The translations under genes were made by a program, and so were the position numbers. Of a stretch of DNA of 64,000 nt, positions 53,215 to 60,435 are shown piece after piece; position 1 is the stretch's first letter, and each line of letters opens with the position of its first letter. This stretch comes from Christiangramia portivictoriae DSM 23547 (lineage in GTDB: Bacteria > Bacteroidota > Bacteroidia > Flavobacteriales > Flavobacteriaceae): assembly GCF_000423045.1 (NCBI RefSeq), contig NZ_AUHF01000001.1:868001-932000 (forward strand), read 5' to 3'. Below the pieces are notes generated by a model. The model saw only the letters and a program-made list of their open reading frames with translations, searched no databases and was not told the DNA's origin.

Positions 53215-54842
53215 GCCTTAGGCTTTAGTTTTTCCCAAAGCTTCTTATCAAGATCATAAATATCATCAATAAACCTGGTGGTATCATTTTCCTGATAAGT
53301 GGTCCAGTAGAAGTGATGTACCTTAACTTTCTGCTTCATGGCGATCTGTGTAGTTTTGCCAGATTTGAGAATGTCATCAATTTTCTGCTGAGTATATTGT
53401 TCCTGATCTTTAAGCAAATACCCGGCAAGTTCCAGTACATTTTCAACCCGAACACATCCAGAGCTTTGAGCCCTGGCATTTTTTTCGAACAAACTTTTGG
53501 AAGGCGTGTCATGAAGGTAGATCATATACTCATTTGGATAAATAATCTTGACCAGTCCCAGAGGATTCGACGGTCCTGCCGGCTGGCGATACGTATAGGA
53601 TCTTGGGCTGGAAGAATTCCAATTCACCGTAGAGGGATCTACTTCCTGTCCACTCCCGTTATACATTTTGATGTTTTTCTTTTTCAGATATCCCAGGCTT
53701 TTGGAAGCACCTGGAATAACATCGTTTTTCAAGATAGTAGGAGGGATGGTCCATGTAGGGTTATAAATGATGTAATCGATCTCATCTGAAAACACAGGTG
53801 TTTTTCTAGCTTCGGTCCCAACCATCGTTTTATAGTTCCTGATGGTGTCACCATTCCTAACCACAAGTAATTTATAGTCTGGAATATTCACAATGATATA
53901 ATGATCACCAAGATCTCTTGGGTACCACCGCCAACGTTCCATATTCACAAGAATTTGATGGTAGCGGTCTTCTGTGGTAAGATTCAGGTTCTCAACGGTA
54001 GTATTTCCAATCATGCCATCAACATTGAGCCCATGATCCTTTTGAAAATCTTCTAACGCAGTTTGTATATCTTTTGTGTACCTGGTGTTTACAGAGTCTG
54101 GATTCTTTGTAAAATATCCAAGTTCAAATAGTCGGTTTGCAACAGAAGGTATTCTATCATTAGTTTCTCCAGGTTTTACGAGTTTGCCAGTTGGGATCAC
54201 GGTTGAAGAATTTTCCATAATTCCGTTATCGCGGTAGTCCTGAAGGGCTTTTTTCAGACTTTTGTATACGATATGATCTGGAGTAAGTTCTTTCAAAATA
54301 GCAGAAGCTTTTTCTCCCTGTTCCAGTTTCTTTAGTAAGCTTTCAGTATTTACAGTGTTTAACTCTGTACCCCAGATTTCGTAGATTTCCTTTGGATTTA
54401 GCTTACCTACAGCCAGGTCATGAGAAAGATCGATAAAGGCATCGGTAAGAAGAATTTCAGCTCTCAGACTCTCTTCTTCATTTTCGCTGTTGAGTGAGGA
54501 AAGTAATTGTTGTAATTCTTCGCCATGGTAGTCTTCAAAAAACAAACCATCATACTCTATGGTTTCTATACTTCGGAAAAGATCTTCGCGAGCTTCTTTT
54601 GTGTTCCAAAAAGGCATGAATTCCCTTTGACTATAAAAGGAATTCACGCTACTATAATTTTTAATACTTGCTGAAGTGCTATCGTTATCGTCAAAAAAAT
54701 CTTCAATATCATCCTGAGAACTCAGTTCTTTGATTTCTTCAACTTCGTTGCGCTCTTCGATACCTTTGGGTGACGCCTCATCTTTACAGGATGAAAAAGA
54801 CATTCCCAAAATGAAGCCTATTACGAGTAGTCTAATTTTCAT
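53211..54842 (-). CDS. L,D-transpeptidase lipoprotein, YcbB/LdtD type
   Basis: 543 residues. Lipoprotein signal (GMSFSSC, Cys19-20). Large N-terminal scaffold region (~60-230), a peptidoglycan-binding domain (~245-295: RLFELGYF, IQTALEDFQKDHGLNVDG) and a YkuD catalytic domain (~305-480) with IIYNPTWTIPPTILKNDV, MIYLHDTPSKSLF and SSGCVRVEN carrying the catalytic Cys. In E. coli the YcbB homologue makes 3-3 crosslinks. The Bacteroidota version is membrane anchored. Followed in the same orientation upstream by the acetyltransferase and clpP genes at an 11-base gap. Confidence 0.95.
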   Translation of the reverse strand: MKIRLLVIGFILGMSFSSCKDEASPKGIEERNEVEEIKELSSQDDIEDFFDDNDSTSASIKNYSSVNSFYSQREFMPFWNTKEAREDLFRSIETIEYDGLFFEDYHGEELQQLLSSLNSENEEESLRAEILLTDAFIDLSHDLAVGKLNPKEIYEIWGTELNTVNTESLLKKLEQGEKASAILKELTPDHIVYKSLKKALQDYRDNGIMENSSTVIPTGKLVKPGETNDRIPSVANRLFELGYFTKNPDSVNTRYTKDIQTALEDFQKDHGLNVDGMIGNTTVENLNLTTEDRYHQILVNMERWRWYPRDLGDHYIIVNIPDYKLLVVRNGDTIRNYKTMVGTEARKTPVFSDEIDYIIYNPTWTIPPTILKNDVIPGASKSLGYLKKKNIKMYNGSGQEVDPSTVNWNSSSPRSYTYRQPAGPSNPLGLVKIIYPNEYMIYLHDTPSKSLFEKNARAQSSGCVRVENVLELAGYLLKDQEQYTQQKIDDILKSGKTTQIAMKQKVKVHHFYWTTYQENDTTRFIDDIYDLDKKLWEKLKPKA

Positions 54843-54853
54843 GCTTCATGAGA

Positions 54854-55135
54854 CTAGGAAACTCGCACGTCTGAATACTCAGGGTTTTCGTCAAATTTTA
54901 CTTCAGCAAAAGGGCAAAGCGGATCGATCTTCAGGTTATGCTTTCGGGCAAATTCAACACTTTCCTTCAGCAGGCTTGAACCAATTCCCTGGTTCTCCAT
55001 CTCTCTCTTCACCTCTGTATGATCTATTGTGATCACATCACCTTTTTTGTGATAGGTAAGTTCAGCAACAAGACTGTTCTCTTTCTCAATGTAGAACATC
55101 CCGCGGCTATCGCTTTCTTTGTGTTTTATTTCCAT
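54854..55135 (-). CDS. Small GNAT-type N-acetyltransferase (YjdJ/GCN5-like)
   Basis: ~93 residues from ATG 55135 (MEIKHKESDSRGMFYIE). The short Acetyltransf_CG domain has the acetyl-CoA loop VKREMENQGIGSSLLKESVEFARKH (Q-x-x-G-x-G/S type), preceded by VITIDHTEV and followed by the conserved CPFAEVKFDENPEYSD. Substrate unknown. The ATG lies one base after the clpP stop at 55137; a start further upstream would overlap clpP by 20 bases and is less likely. Probably translationally linked to clpP. Confidence 0.85.
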   Translation of the reverse strand: MEIKHKESDSRGMFYIEKENSLVAELTYHKKGDVITIDHTEVKREMENQGIGSSLLKESVEFARKHNLKIDPLCPFAEVKFDENPEYSDVRVS

Positions 55136-55136
55136 A

Positions 55137-55697
55137 TTATTTTCTAAAAATTCCATCTACTATTCCGTAGTCCAAAGATTCATCTGCGTCCATCCAGTAA
55201 TCGCGATTAAAATCCTTCAGAACTTTTTCAGTAGTTGTTCCGCAATTTTTAGCGAGAATTTCAGCGCTTAGATGCTTGGTTTTCAATATTTCATTTGCGG
55301 CAATTTCTATATTAGAAGCCTGACCTCTTGCTCCGCCACTTGGCTGGTGGATCATCACCTTCGCGTGAGGTTGAATAAAGCGTCTCCCTTTTTCTCCTGC
55401 GGAAAGTAGTATAGATCCCATGGAGGCTGCCAGACCCGTACAAATTGTTGAGACCGGTGATTTGATGCTCATGATTGTATCATAAATTGCAAAACCATCG
55501 GTAACGTAACCACCCGGGCTATTGATGAATAACTGAATCTCCCCGTCTCCCATAAGGTCCAGATATTCCAGCCGGTCAATCACGTGCTTTGCTGACTTAT
55601 CATTTACCATTCCCCAGAGATAGATTTTACGTTCCTCCAGAAATTTATTGTCGATTAGATCCTGGATCTTACCAGGCTTATTCTTAGATGTATCCAT
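55137..55697 (-). CDS. clpP: ATP-dependent Clp protease proteolytic subunit (paralogue not linked to clpX)
   Basis: 186 residues. ClpP fold with all catalytic residues: Ser92 in GLAASMGSI, His117 in MIHQPSGG, and Asp166 in NRDYWMDADES. INSPGGYVTDGFAIYDT is the canonical handle-adjacent strand. Compared with classical ClpP the helix after His reads ARGQASNIEIAANEIL, as usual. No clpX or tig is adjacent, whereas the main flavobacterial clpP normally neighbours those, so this is probably a second ClpP; the partner ATPase cannot be inferred. A small acetyltransferase gene follows immediately, and another acetyltransferase gene starts divergently. Confidence 0.92.
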   Translation of the reverse strand: MDTSKNKPGKIQDLIDNKFLEERKIYLWGMVNDKSAKHVIDRLEYLDLMGDGEIQLFINSPGGYVTDGFAIYDTIMSIKSPVSTICTGLAASMGSILLSAGEKGRRFIQPHAKVMIHQPSGGARGQASNIEIAANEILKTKHLSAEILAKNCGTTTEKVLKDFNRDYWMDADESLDYGIVDGIFRK

Positions 55698-55735
55698 ATT
55701 TCTTATTTGTAGTAATTGAAGTAATAGATAAAAAT

Positions 55736-56188
55736 ATGACTATTTTTACGGAAAAGGCGGGTATGCAACTGGCATTTAACAAGATTTTAAAAACCGAATA
55801 TTTACAGGTCCTTCCATACCTTGAAAAATTGCAGTCGCAGGCTCTATCTATGGAAACATTGCAGGAAAGACTGTTGGAAATGTTTGAGCAGAATTATGAG
55901 TGTTTCGGTATTTACAAATCCGGGGAACTTGTGGGGGTGTTTGGACTTTGGTTTATGACGCGCCACTATGCTGGAAGAACCTGTGAGGTTGATCATATTT
56001 ATATAAATGAAAATTTGCAGGGATTAGGGGTTGGTACGCAGTTGTTTCAATTTATAGAGCAGTACGCGATAAAAAAGCAGTGTGAAACTATTGAATTGAA
56101 CAGTTATGTAGAGAACTTTAGATCACATAAATTTTACATGAATCTGGGATTCGTGATTCGTGGGTATCATTTTCTAAAAAAACTTTAA
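55736..56188 (+). CDS. GNAT-family N-acetyltransferase
   Basis: ~150 residues from ATG 55736 (MTIFTEKAGMQLAFNKI); ATG 55763 is an alternative, and an in-frame start at 55688 overlaps clpP. Typical GNAT architecture: YECFGIYKSGELVGVFGLWF (beta 2-3), CEVDHIYINENLQGLGVGTQLFQFIEQYA with the acetyl-CoA loop QGLGVG, IELNSYVENFRSHKFYMNLGFVIRGYHF (C-terminal strands). The substrate cannot be inferred. Divergent from clpP; tRNA-Gly follows ~45 bases downstream. Confidence 0.88.
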   Translation: MTIFTEKAGMQLAFNKILKTEYLQVLPYLEKLQSQALSMETLQERLLEMFEQNYECFGIYKSGELVGVFGLWFMTRHYAGRTCEVDHIYINENLQGLGVGTQLFQFIEQYAIKKQCETIELNSYVENFRSHKFYMNLGFVIRGYHFLKKL

Positions 56189-56192
56189 TTTC

Positions 56193-56225
56193 TTTTGATC
56201 AGAAAAAAGAAAGCATTTATATTTG
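56193..56225 (+). promoter_or_regulatory. Promoter of tRNA-Gly (TTTTG / TATATTTG)
   Basis: TTTTG at 56193-56197 and TATATTTG at 56218-56225, 20 bases apart: the most complete -33/-7 match in the window. Predicted start ~56229, 6 bases before the mature tRNA. Confidence 0.75.
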
Positions 56226-56234
56226 CCGCCGCAT

Positions 56235-56310
56235 GCGGGAGTAGCTCAGTTGGTAGAGCGTCAGCCTTCCAAGCTGAATGTCGCCGGTTCGAACCCGGTC
56301 TCCCGCTCCA
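56235..56310 (+). tRNA. tRNA-Gly, anticodon TCC
   Basis: 76 bases folding as a standard cloverleaf: acceptor GCGGGAG/CTCCCGC, D-arm GCTC...GAGC, anticodon arm TCAGC-CTTCCAA-GCTGA with anticodon TCC, T-arm GCCGG-TTCGAAC-CCGGT, discriminator U as expected for bacterial tRNA-Gly, and an encoded CCA. Own promoter upstream and terminator downstream. Confidence 0.97.
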
Positions 56311-56312
56311 AG

Positions 56313-56337
56313 CCCTGTCAATCGACAGGGTTTTTTT
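56313..56337 (+). terminator. Intrinsic terminator of tRNA-Gly
   Basis: CCCTGTC-AATC-GACAGGG stem plus seven Ts, two bases after the tRNA CCA end. Confidence 0.9.
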
Positions 56338-56659
56338 GTTTTAAACCTATAAACTATCTCTCGATAGTAGGTAGCTTCCGTATTTTTTCAGTTCTGGGCT
56401 TATTAAGCTTAATAACCATTTGGGGTCTAATTCTTTCAAGGTACTACTGAACTGGTGTTTATCTATCTTCCTCAACCTGACCTATACTTTAAAGTATTGT
56501 AAATTTTAGTTTTAAGACTTTTAATTAACGTAATTTTACTGATACTTAAAATTCTTATATCTTAAATTGAAGGATCAAGATATTATACTTTTAAAAGATC
56601 TGCTGACATTGATTCTACCTGAACACGAAATTCTCTTTTCTAAATTAATCTTATCTCAT
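56338..56659. other. AT-rich gap between tRNA-Gly and rho, no gene supported
   Basis: ~320 bases becoming very AT-rich towards 56560. It contains only short palindromes (ACTATC-TCTC-GATAGT at 56351-56366; TATTAAGCTTAATA near 56400). A 45-codon TTG frame at 56567-56704 runs through the rho terminator and is not credible. No integrase, repeat of the tRNA end or other sign of an insertion site is visible. Confidence 0.5.
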
Positions 56660-56691
56660 AAAAAAAGCCTGAAACTAGAGTTTCAGGCTTT
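56660..56691 (-). terminator. Intrinsic terminator of rho
   Basis: 11-bp stem AAGCCTGAAAC/GTTTCAGGCTT with a four-base loop, followed by seven Ts on the minus strand, 26 bases after the rho stop. Confidence 0.88.
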
Positions 56692-56717
56692 AATGATTTT
56701 TTAGAAGAAAGAATTAA

Positions 56718-58418
56718 TTATCCGTTCATGGAAATCAAAAACTCTTCGTTATTTCTAGTGTTTCTAATCTTGTCATTGATGAATTCCATTGCTTCTATCG
56801 GGTTCATGTCAGCAAGATATTTACGTAATACCCACATGCGTTTTACATTGTTCTCGTCAAGCAACAGGTCATCTCTTCGTGTACTTGAAGAAACAAGGTC
56901 GATCGCTGGGAAAATTCTACGGTTGGAAATTCTTCTATCCAATTGTAGTTCCATGTTACCGGTACCTTTAAATTCTTCAAAGATCACTTCATCCATTTTT
57001 GATCCTGTCTCTGTTAGAGCGGTCGCGATAATAGATAGAGAGCCTCCATTTTCAATGTTACGGGCCGCACCAAAGAAACGTTTTGGTTTGTGAAGTGCAT
57101 TTGCATCTACACCACCACTTAGCACCTTACCACTGGCAGGTTGAACTGTGTTATAAGCACGTGCCAGTCTGGTAATGGAATCAAGTAGAATAACAACATC
57201 ATGTCCACATTCTACCAATCTTTTTGCTTTTTCAAGAACGATATTCGCAACTCTAACATGCTCGTGAGCTTCCTTATCAAAAGTAGAAGCAACTACTTCA
57301 CCTTTTACGTTACGCTGCATATCTGTAACTTCCTCAGGACGTTCGTCGATAAGCAGTACGATCTGGTATACTTCGGGATGATTTGCCGCAATAGCATTGG
57401 CAATATCCTTCAGCAACATTGTTTTACCAGTCTTTGGTTGGGATACGATCATTCCACGCTGTCCTTTACCAATTGGAGAAAACAGGTCCATCACTCTGGT
57501 GGAGATTGTAGCCTGCTTTTCAGCAATGTTGAATTTTTCTTTTGGGAAAAGTGGTGTAAGATGCTCAAAAGAAACTCTGTCTCTTACAACCTGTGGATCC
57601 AGACCATTGATCTTATTGATCTTGATAAGCGGAAAATATTTTTCTCCTTCTTTTGGTGGTCTTATTTGTCCCTGAACGGTATCTCCAGTTTTTAATCCGA
57701 AAAGTCTGATCTGTGACTGGGATACATAAATATCATCAGGAGAAGTAAGGTAGTTGTAATCTGAAGATCTCAGGAAACCATAATTATCCTGCATGATATC
57801 CAGTACACCTTCGCTCTCGATGATCGCGTCAAATTCGTAATCTGGCTCACGGTATCTGTTGCGATTATCCCGATTTCCGTTATTACCTTTTTTATTGTCA
57901 TTGCGGTTATCATTGCGATTGTCGTTACGATGATCATTTCTGTTATCGTTACGGTCATTCTTATTGTTTCCGCTATTGCTGTTATTGTTGTGATTGCGAT
58001 CGTTGCGACTGTCGTTGCGATTATCATTTCTATTGTCGCTTTTTTTACGATCATCAGTTTTTGAACTGGAAGAACTACGCTCTCGTGTACTTTTCTGTCT
58101 TGGTTCCTTTTTATTATCCTTTGGATCAGACTCTTTCCTGGATGGTCTTGGTACTTTTGCAGCAGGTTTCGCAGGGGTTTTGGCAGGTTTCTGATCACTT
58201 CCAACCTTGGAAGGTTTTTTGGTTTCCTGTTTAGCTGGTTCAGCGTTCTCTTCTGTAAGTACTTCTTTTACTTTTGCTGGATTAGCTGCCTGGTAGTCCA
58301 GGATCTGGTATACAAGATCCAGTTTTTTTAAAGTTTTATACTTAGGAACATTGAGTGATTGAGCAATTTCCTTAAGTTCAGGAAGCTTTTTAGCTTTTAA
58401 TTCTGAAATTTCGAACAT
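56718..58418 (-). CDS. rho: Transcription termination factor Rho with long disordered insert
   Basis: 566 residues, about 150 longer than E. coli Rho. The Rho_N domain is at 1-45 ([16 protein letters not shown]), then an insert (~45-195) of low complexity, first Lys/Pro/Ala-rich, then repeats of Asn-Arg-Asp (RNDNRND type). The cold-shock-like RNA-binding domain follows (~200-275, [21 protein letters not shown]), then the RecA-type ATPase: Walker [32 protein letters not shown] (Walker B), the Q/R loops [21 protein letters not shown], and [21 protein letters not shown]. Disordered inserts of this kind are described in Bacteroidota Rho and linked to condensate formation and termination control. 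It has its own terminator. Confidence 0.97.
   Translation of the reverse strand: MFEISELKAKKLPELKEIAQSLNVPKYKTLKKLDLVYQILDYQAANPAKVKEVLTEENAEPAKQETKKPSKVGSDQKPAKTPAKPAAKVPRPSRKESDPKDNKKEPRQKSTRERSSSSSKTDDRKKSDNRNDNRNDSRNDRNHNNNSNSGNNKNDRNDNRNDHRNDNRNDNRNDNKKGNNGNRDNRNRYREPDYEFDAIIESEGVLDIMQDNYGFLRSSDYNYLTSPDDIYVSQSQIRLFGLKTGDTVQGQIRPPKEGEKYFPLIKINKINGLDPQVVRDRVSFEHLTPLFPKEKFNIAEKQATISTRVMDLFSPIGKGQRGMIVSQPKTGKTMLLKDIANAIAANHPEVYQIVLLIDERPEEVTDMQRNVKGEVVASTFDKEAHEHVRVANIVLEKAKRLVECGHDVVILLDSITRLARAYNTVQPASGKVLSGGVDANALHKPKRFFGAARNIENGGSLSIIATALTETGSKMDEVIFEEFKGTGNMELQLDRRISNRRIFPAIDLVSSSTRRDDLLLDENNVKRMWVLRKYLADMNPIEAMEFINDKIRNTRNNEEFLISMNG
57890..58045 (-). repeat. Low-complexity Asn/Arg/Asp codon repeat in rho
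   Basis: Degenerate 9-12 base units encoding RNDN / RNDH / RNDR runs (residues ~125-176 of Rho). Synonymous codon changes between units argue for selection on the protein, not simple slippage. Confidence 0.75.
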
Positions 58419-58584
58419 GTATTCAGTGAAATAATTATAAGATTGGATTGATTTAAAAACTTCTCGAAGAAGAATAAAAAGTTTTGGAGACTTAAGTAAC
58501 CCGTATTGAATAGGTTACGCATTGTTACTGCAATTATACAACTTTATTTTATTCTTTTACACAATGATTCTAAAAAGAATCTTT

Positions 58585-58592
58585 TATTTTTG
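58585..58592 (+). promoter_or_regulatory. -7 promoter box for the DUF4293 gene (TATTTTTG)
   Basis: Perfect TAnnTTTG on the plus strand; predicted leader ~16 nt to ATG 58612, which argues against the longer frame starting at 58522. Confidence 0.55.
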
Positions 58593-58611
58593 TGCCGCAA
58601 TCGCAGGAAAT

Positions 58612-59022
58612 ATGCTTCAGAGAATACAGACTATTTGGTTATTATTAGCGGTTATTGTGAGTGCCGGCCTCATCTTTGCTCTTCCGCTGTGGGAGAATTC
58701 AGCTGGTGAGTTTGTCTATGCTCACGAAGTTTTGATCGCCCTGGGAATGTTTCTTGCATCAGCAGCTATTTCGCTGGTGAGTGTCATCATGTTTAAAAAT
58801 AGAAAGCTTCAATTTGTATTGGGGCGTTTGAATATCATATTAAATCTTTTTTTACTAGGAGTGTTTGTTTATTGGTCTCTAACTTTACCTGGAGAGATGG
58901 ATATCTCAGAGAAAGGTATTGGGATGTTTCTTCCTATTATTTCTATCGTTTTTATTGTTTTGGCCAATAAGGCCATCAAGAAGGACGAAGATCTCGTAAA
59001 ATCTGTAGATCGATTACGATAA
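58612..59022 (+). CDS. DUF4293 family four-helix membrane protein
   Basis: ~136 residues from ATG 58612 (MLQRIQTIWLLLAVIVSAG), the conserved family start; the frame opens earlier but the -7 box at 58585-58592 places transcription start near 58596. Four predicted transmembrane helices: ~7-26, ~45-64, ~70-90 and ~105-122, with a short charged tail (KKDEDLVKSVDRLR). Function unknown; in Bacteroidota it is commonly found beside rho, as here. Confidence 0.85.
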   Translation: MLQRIQTIWLLLAVIVSAGLIFALPLWENSAGEFVYAHEVLIALGMFLASAAISLVSVIMFKNRKLQFVLGRLNIILNLFLLGVFVYWSLTLPGEMDISEKGIGMFLPIISIVFIVLANKAIKKDEDLVKSVDRLR

Positions 59023-59051
59023 GCCTATCATCTTAGTAGTATTAGTGCGTG

Positions 59052-59082
59052 AAAAACCCGAAGTGAAAGCTTCGGGTTTTTT
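59052..59082. terminator. Bidirectional intrinsic terminator
   Basis: Five As, CCCGAAG-TGAAAG-CTTCGGG and six Ts, between the convergent DUF4293 and phosphodiesterase genes. Confidence 0.88.
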
Positions 59083-59084
59083 AA

Positions 59085-59573
59085 TTATTCTAATTCAATA
59101 ACTTCCAGTTCCTTGATTTCCTTCTTATTAATCTGGAAACGTAGCATGGTTCTTTTCTTGTGGAATCCATGTTTTCCGGCGGCACCTGGGTTCATATGTA
59201 ATAGTCCGAGGTTTTTATCGTTCATCACTTTTAAGATATGGGAATGACCACAAATGAACAGTTTTGGGGGGTGTTGCCTGATCTCTTCGCGAATTGCCGG
59301 AGAATATTTTCCCGGATAGCCGCCTATATGCGTGATCCAGACATCTACCTCTTCACACGTAAAGCGCTCATTTAAAGGAAATTCTTTACGTATTTCAGCA
59401 TCATCAATATTTCCGTACACTGCTCGAAGCGGCCCGATTTCTTTCAGTTTATCGGTAACCTCTGTTTTTCCAATATCTCCCGCATGCCATATTTCATCTG
59501 CCTGCCCGGCATAATGTAGAATTCTGTCGTCTATATGACTATGAGTGTCACTTAGTAATAGGATCTTCTTCAA
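59085..59573 (-). CDS. Metallophosphoesterase, YfcE/MJ0936-type phosphodiesterase
   Basis: 162 residues. Compact calcineurin-like phosphoesterase with all metal motifs: LLSDTHSH (~6-13), WHAGDIGK (~29-36), VYGNIDD (~53-59), WITHIGGYP and FICGHSHIL (~109-117). Family members hydrolyse phosphodiesters in vitro; the physiological substrate is unknown. The frame opens with TTG at 59573 (MKKILLLSD); no ATG precedes the conserved SDTH motif. Divergent from truA. Confidence 0.9.
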   Translation of the reverse strand: MKKILLLSDTHSHIDDRILHYAGQADEIWHAGDIGKTEVTDKLKEIGPLRAVYGNIDDAEIRKEFPLNERFTCEEVDVWITHIGGYPGKYSPAIREEIRQHPPKLFICGHSHILKVMNDKNLGLLHMNPGAAGKHGFHKKRTMLRFQINKKEIKELEVIELE

Positions 59574-59642
59574 TAATTTCAGTTTTAAAAGTCGTTTAAC
59601 AAAGGAAGCGAAATCAGCCCTTTTTCCTTGCTATAATTGCCT

Positions 59643-59650
59643 TATCTTTG
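59643..59650 (+). promoter_or_regulatory. -7 promoter box for truA (TATCTTTG)
   Basis: Perfect TAnnTTTG on the plus strand; predicted leader ~26 nt to the TTG at 59680. Confidence 0.6.
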
Positions 59651-59679
59651 CACTTCGCTAATATAAAAATAAAGCTGAC

Positions 59680-60435
59680 TTGAGGTATTTCCTGAAGCTC
59701 TCATATTTCGGTAAAGCTTATCACGGCTGGCAAAATCAACCTGATTCTATTAGTGTTCAGGAGGTTATTGAACAAAACCTAGGCAAGGTGTTACCATTTT
59801 CAGTAGCGATCGTAGGTGCTGGTAGAACAGATGCCGGTGTGCATGCGCGTGAAATGTTTGCACATTTTGATACTTCGGAAGAACTTAATTGTGAAGAACT
59901 TGCTTATAAGCTAAATTCCATGCTTCCGAAGGATATTGCTATTTCTGAAGTTTTTCCGGTAGCAAAGGAAGCCCATGCGAGATTTGATGCTGTGGCAAGA
60001 AGTTACGAATATCATTTACTTCAGTATAAAGATGTTTTTGCCTATGAGAGAGCGTGGTTTTTTCGCTATGAACTTGACCTGGAAAAAATGAACGAAGCTG
60101 CTGAAATCCTAAAAAGATATTCAGATTTTCAATGTTTTTCCAAATCCCGGACAGATGTGCATACCTATAACTGCCGGATTGATGATGCGAGATGGGAATC
60201 TAAGAACGGAAAGCTGATTTTTCATATTACTGCCGATCGATTTTTGCGTAATATGGTACGCGCAGTGGTAGGAACTCTGCTTGAAATTGGTCAGGGAAAA
60301 CAACCGGTGGACTATATGCACGAGGTGATCAAAAGTAAAGACAGGGGAAAAGCTGGAACTTCGGTTCCGGCACATGGATTATATTTAACCAGGATCAAGT
60401 ATCCTGAAACGATAAGAGAACTAGATGGCATCTAA
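59680..60435 (+). CDS. truA: tRNA pseudouridine(38-40) synthase TruA
   Basis: 251 residues from a TTG start (MRYFLKLSYFGKAYHGWQNQ). Isomerises uridines 38-40 of the tRNA anticodon stem. Catalytic Asp in VGAGRTDAGVHAREMFAHF (~45-63); RSYEYHLLQYKD, FLRNMVRAVVGTLLEIG (~198-214) and APAHGLYL-like VPAHGLYLTRIKYP complete the signature. The last 11 bases overlap the start of the downstream ABC transporter gene, so the two are translationally coupled. Confidence 0.96.
   Translation: MRYFLKLSYFGKAYHGWQNQPDSISVQEVIEQNLGKVLPFSVAIVGAGRTDAGVHAREMFAHFDTSEELNCEELAYKLNSMLPKDIAISEVFPVAKEAHARFDAVARSYEYHLLQYKDVFAYERAWFFRYELDLEKMNEAAEILKRYSDFQCFSKSRTDVHTYNCRIDDARWESKNGKLIFHITADRFLRNMVRAVVGTLLEIGQGKQPVDYMHEVIKSKDRGKAGTSVPAHGLYLTRIKYPETIRELDGI

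Noticed and set aside
56223-56450. 75-codon plus-strand frame
   Set aside because: It spans the whole tRNA-Gly gene and its terminator; it is not a protein gene.
56567-56704. 45-codon TTG-start frame on the plus strand between tRNA-Gly and rho
   Set aside because: It runs through both arms of the rho terminator, has no promoter box or recognisable protein family, and starts with TTG in AT-rich DNA.
57890-58045. Possible CRISPR-like or minisatellite array
   Set aside because: Units are in-frame codon repeats with no spacers and lie inside the Rho coding frame.
57770-58204. Long frames inside rho on either strand
   Set aside because: The Asn/Arg/Asp repeats create open shadow frames (Met/Ile/Thr-rich); the Rho frame is unambiguous.
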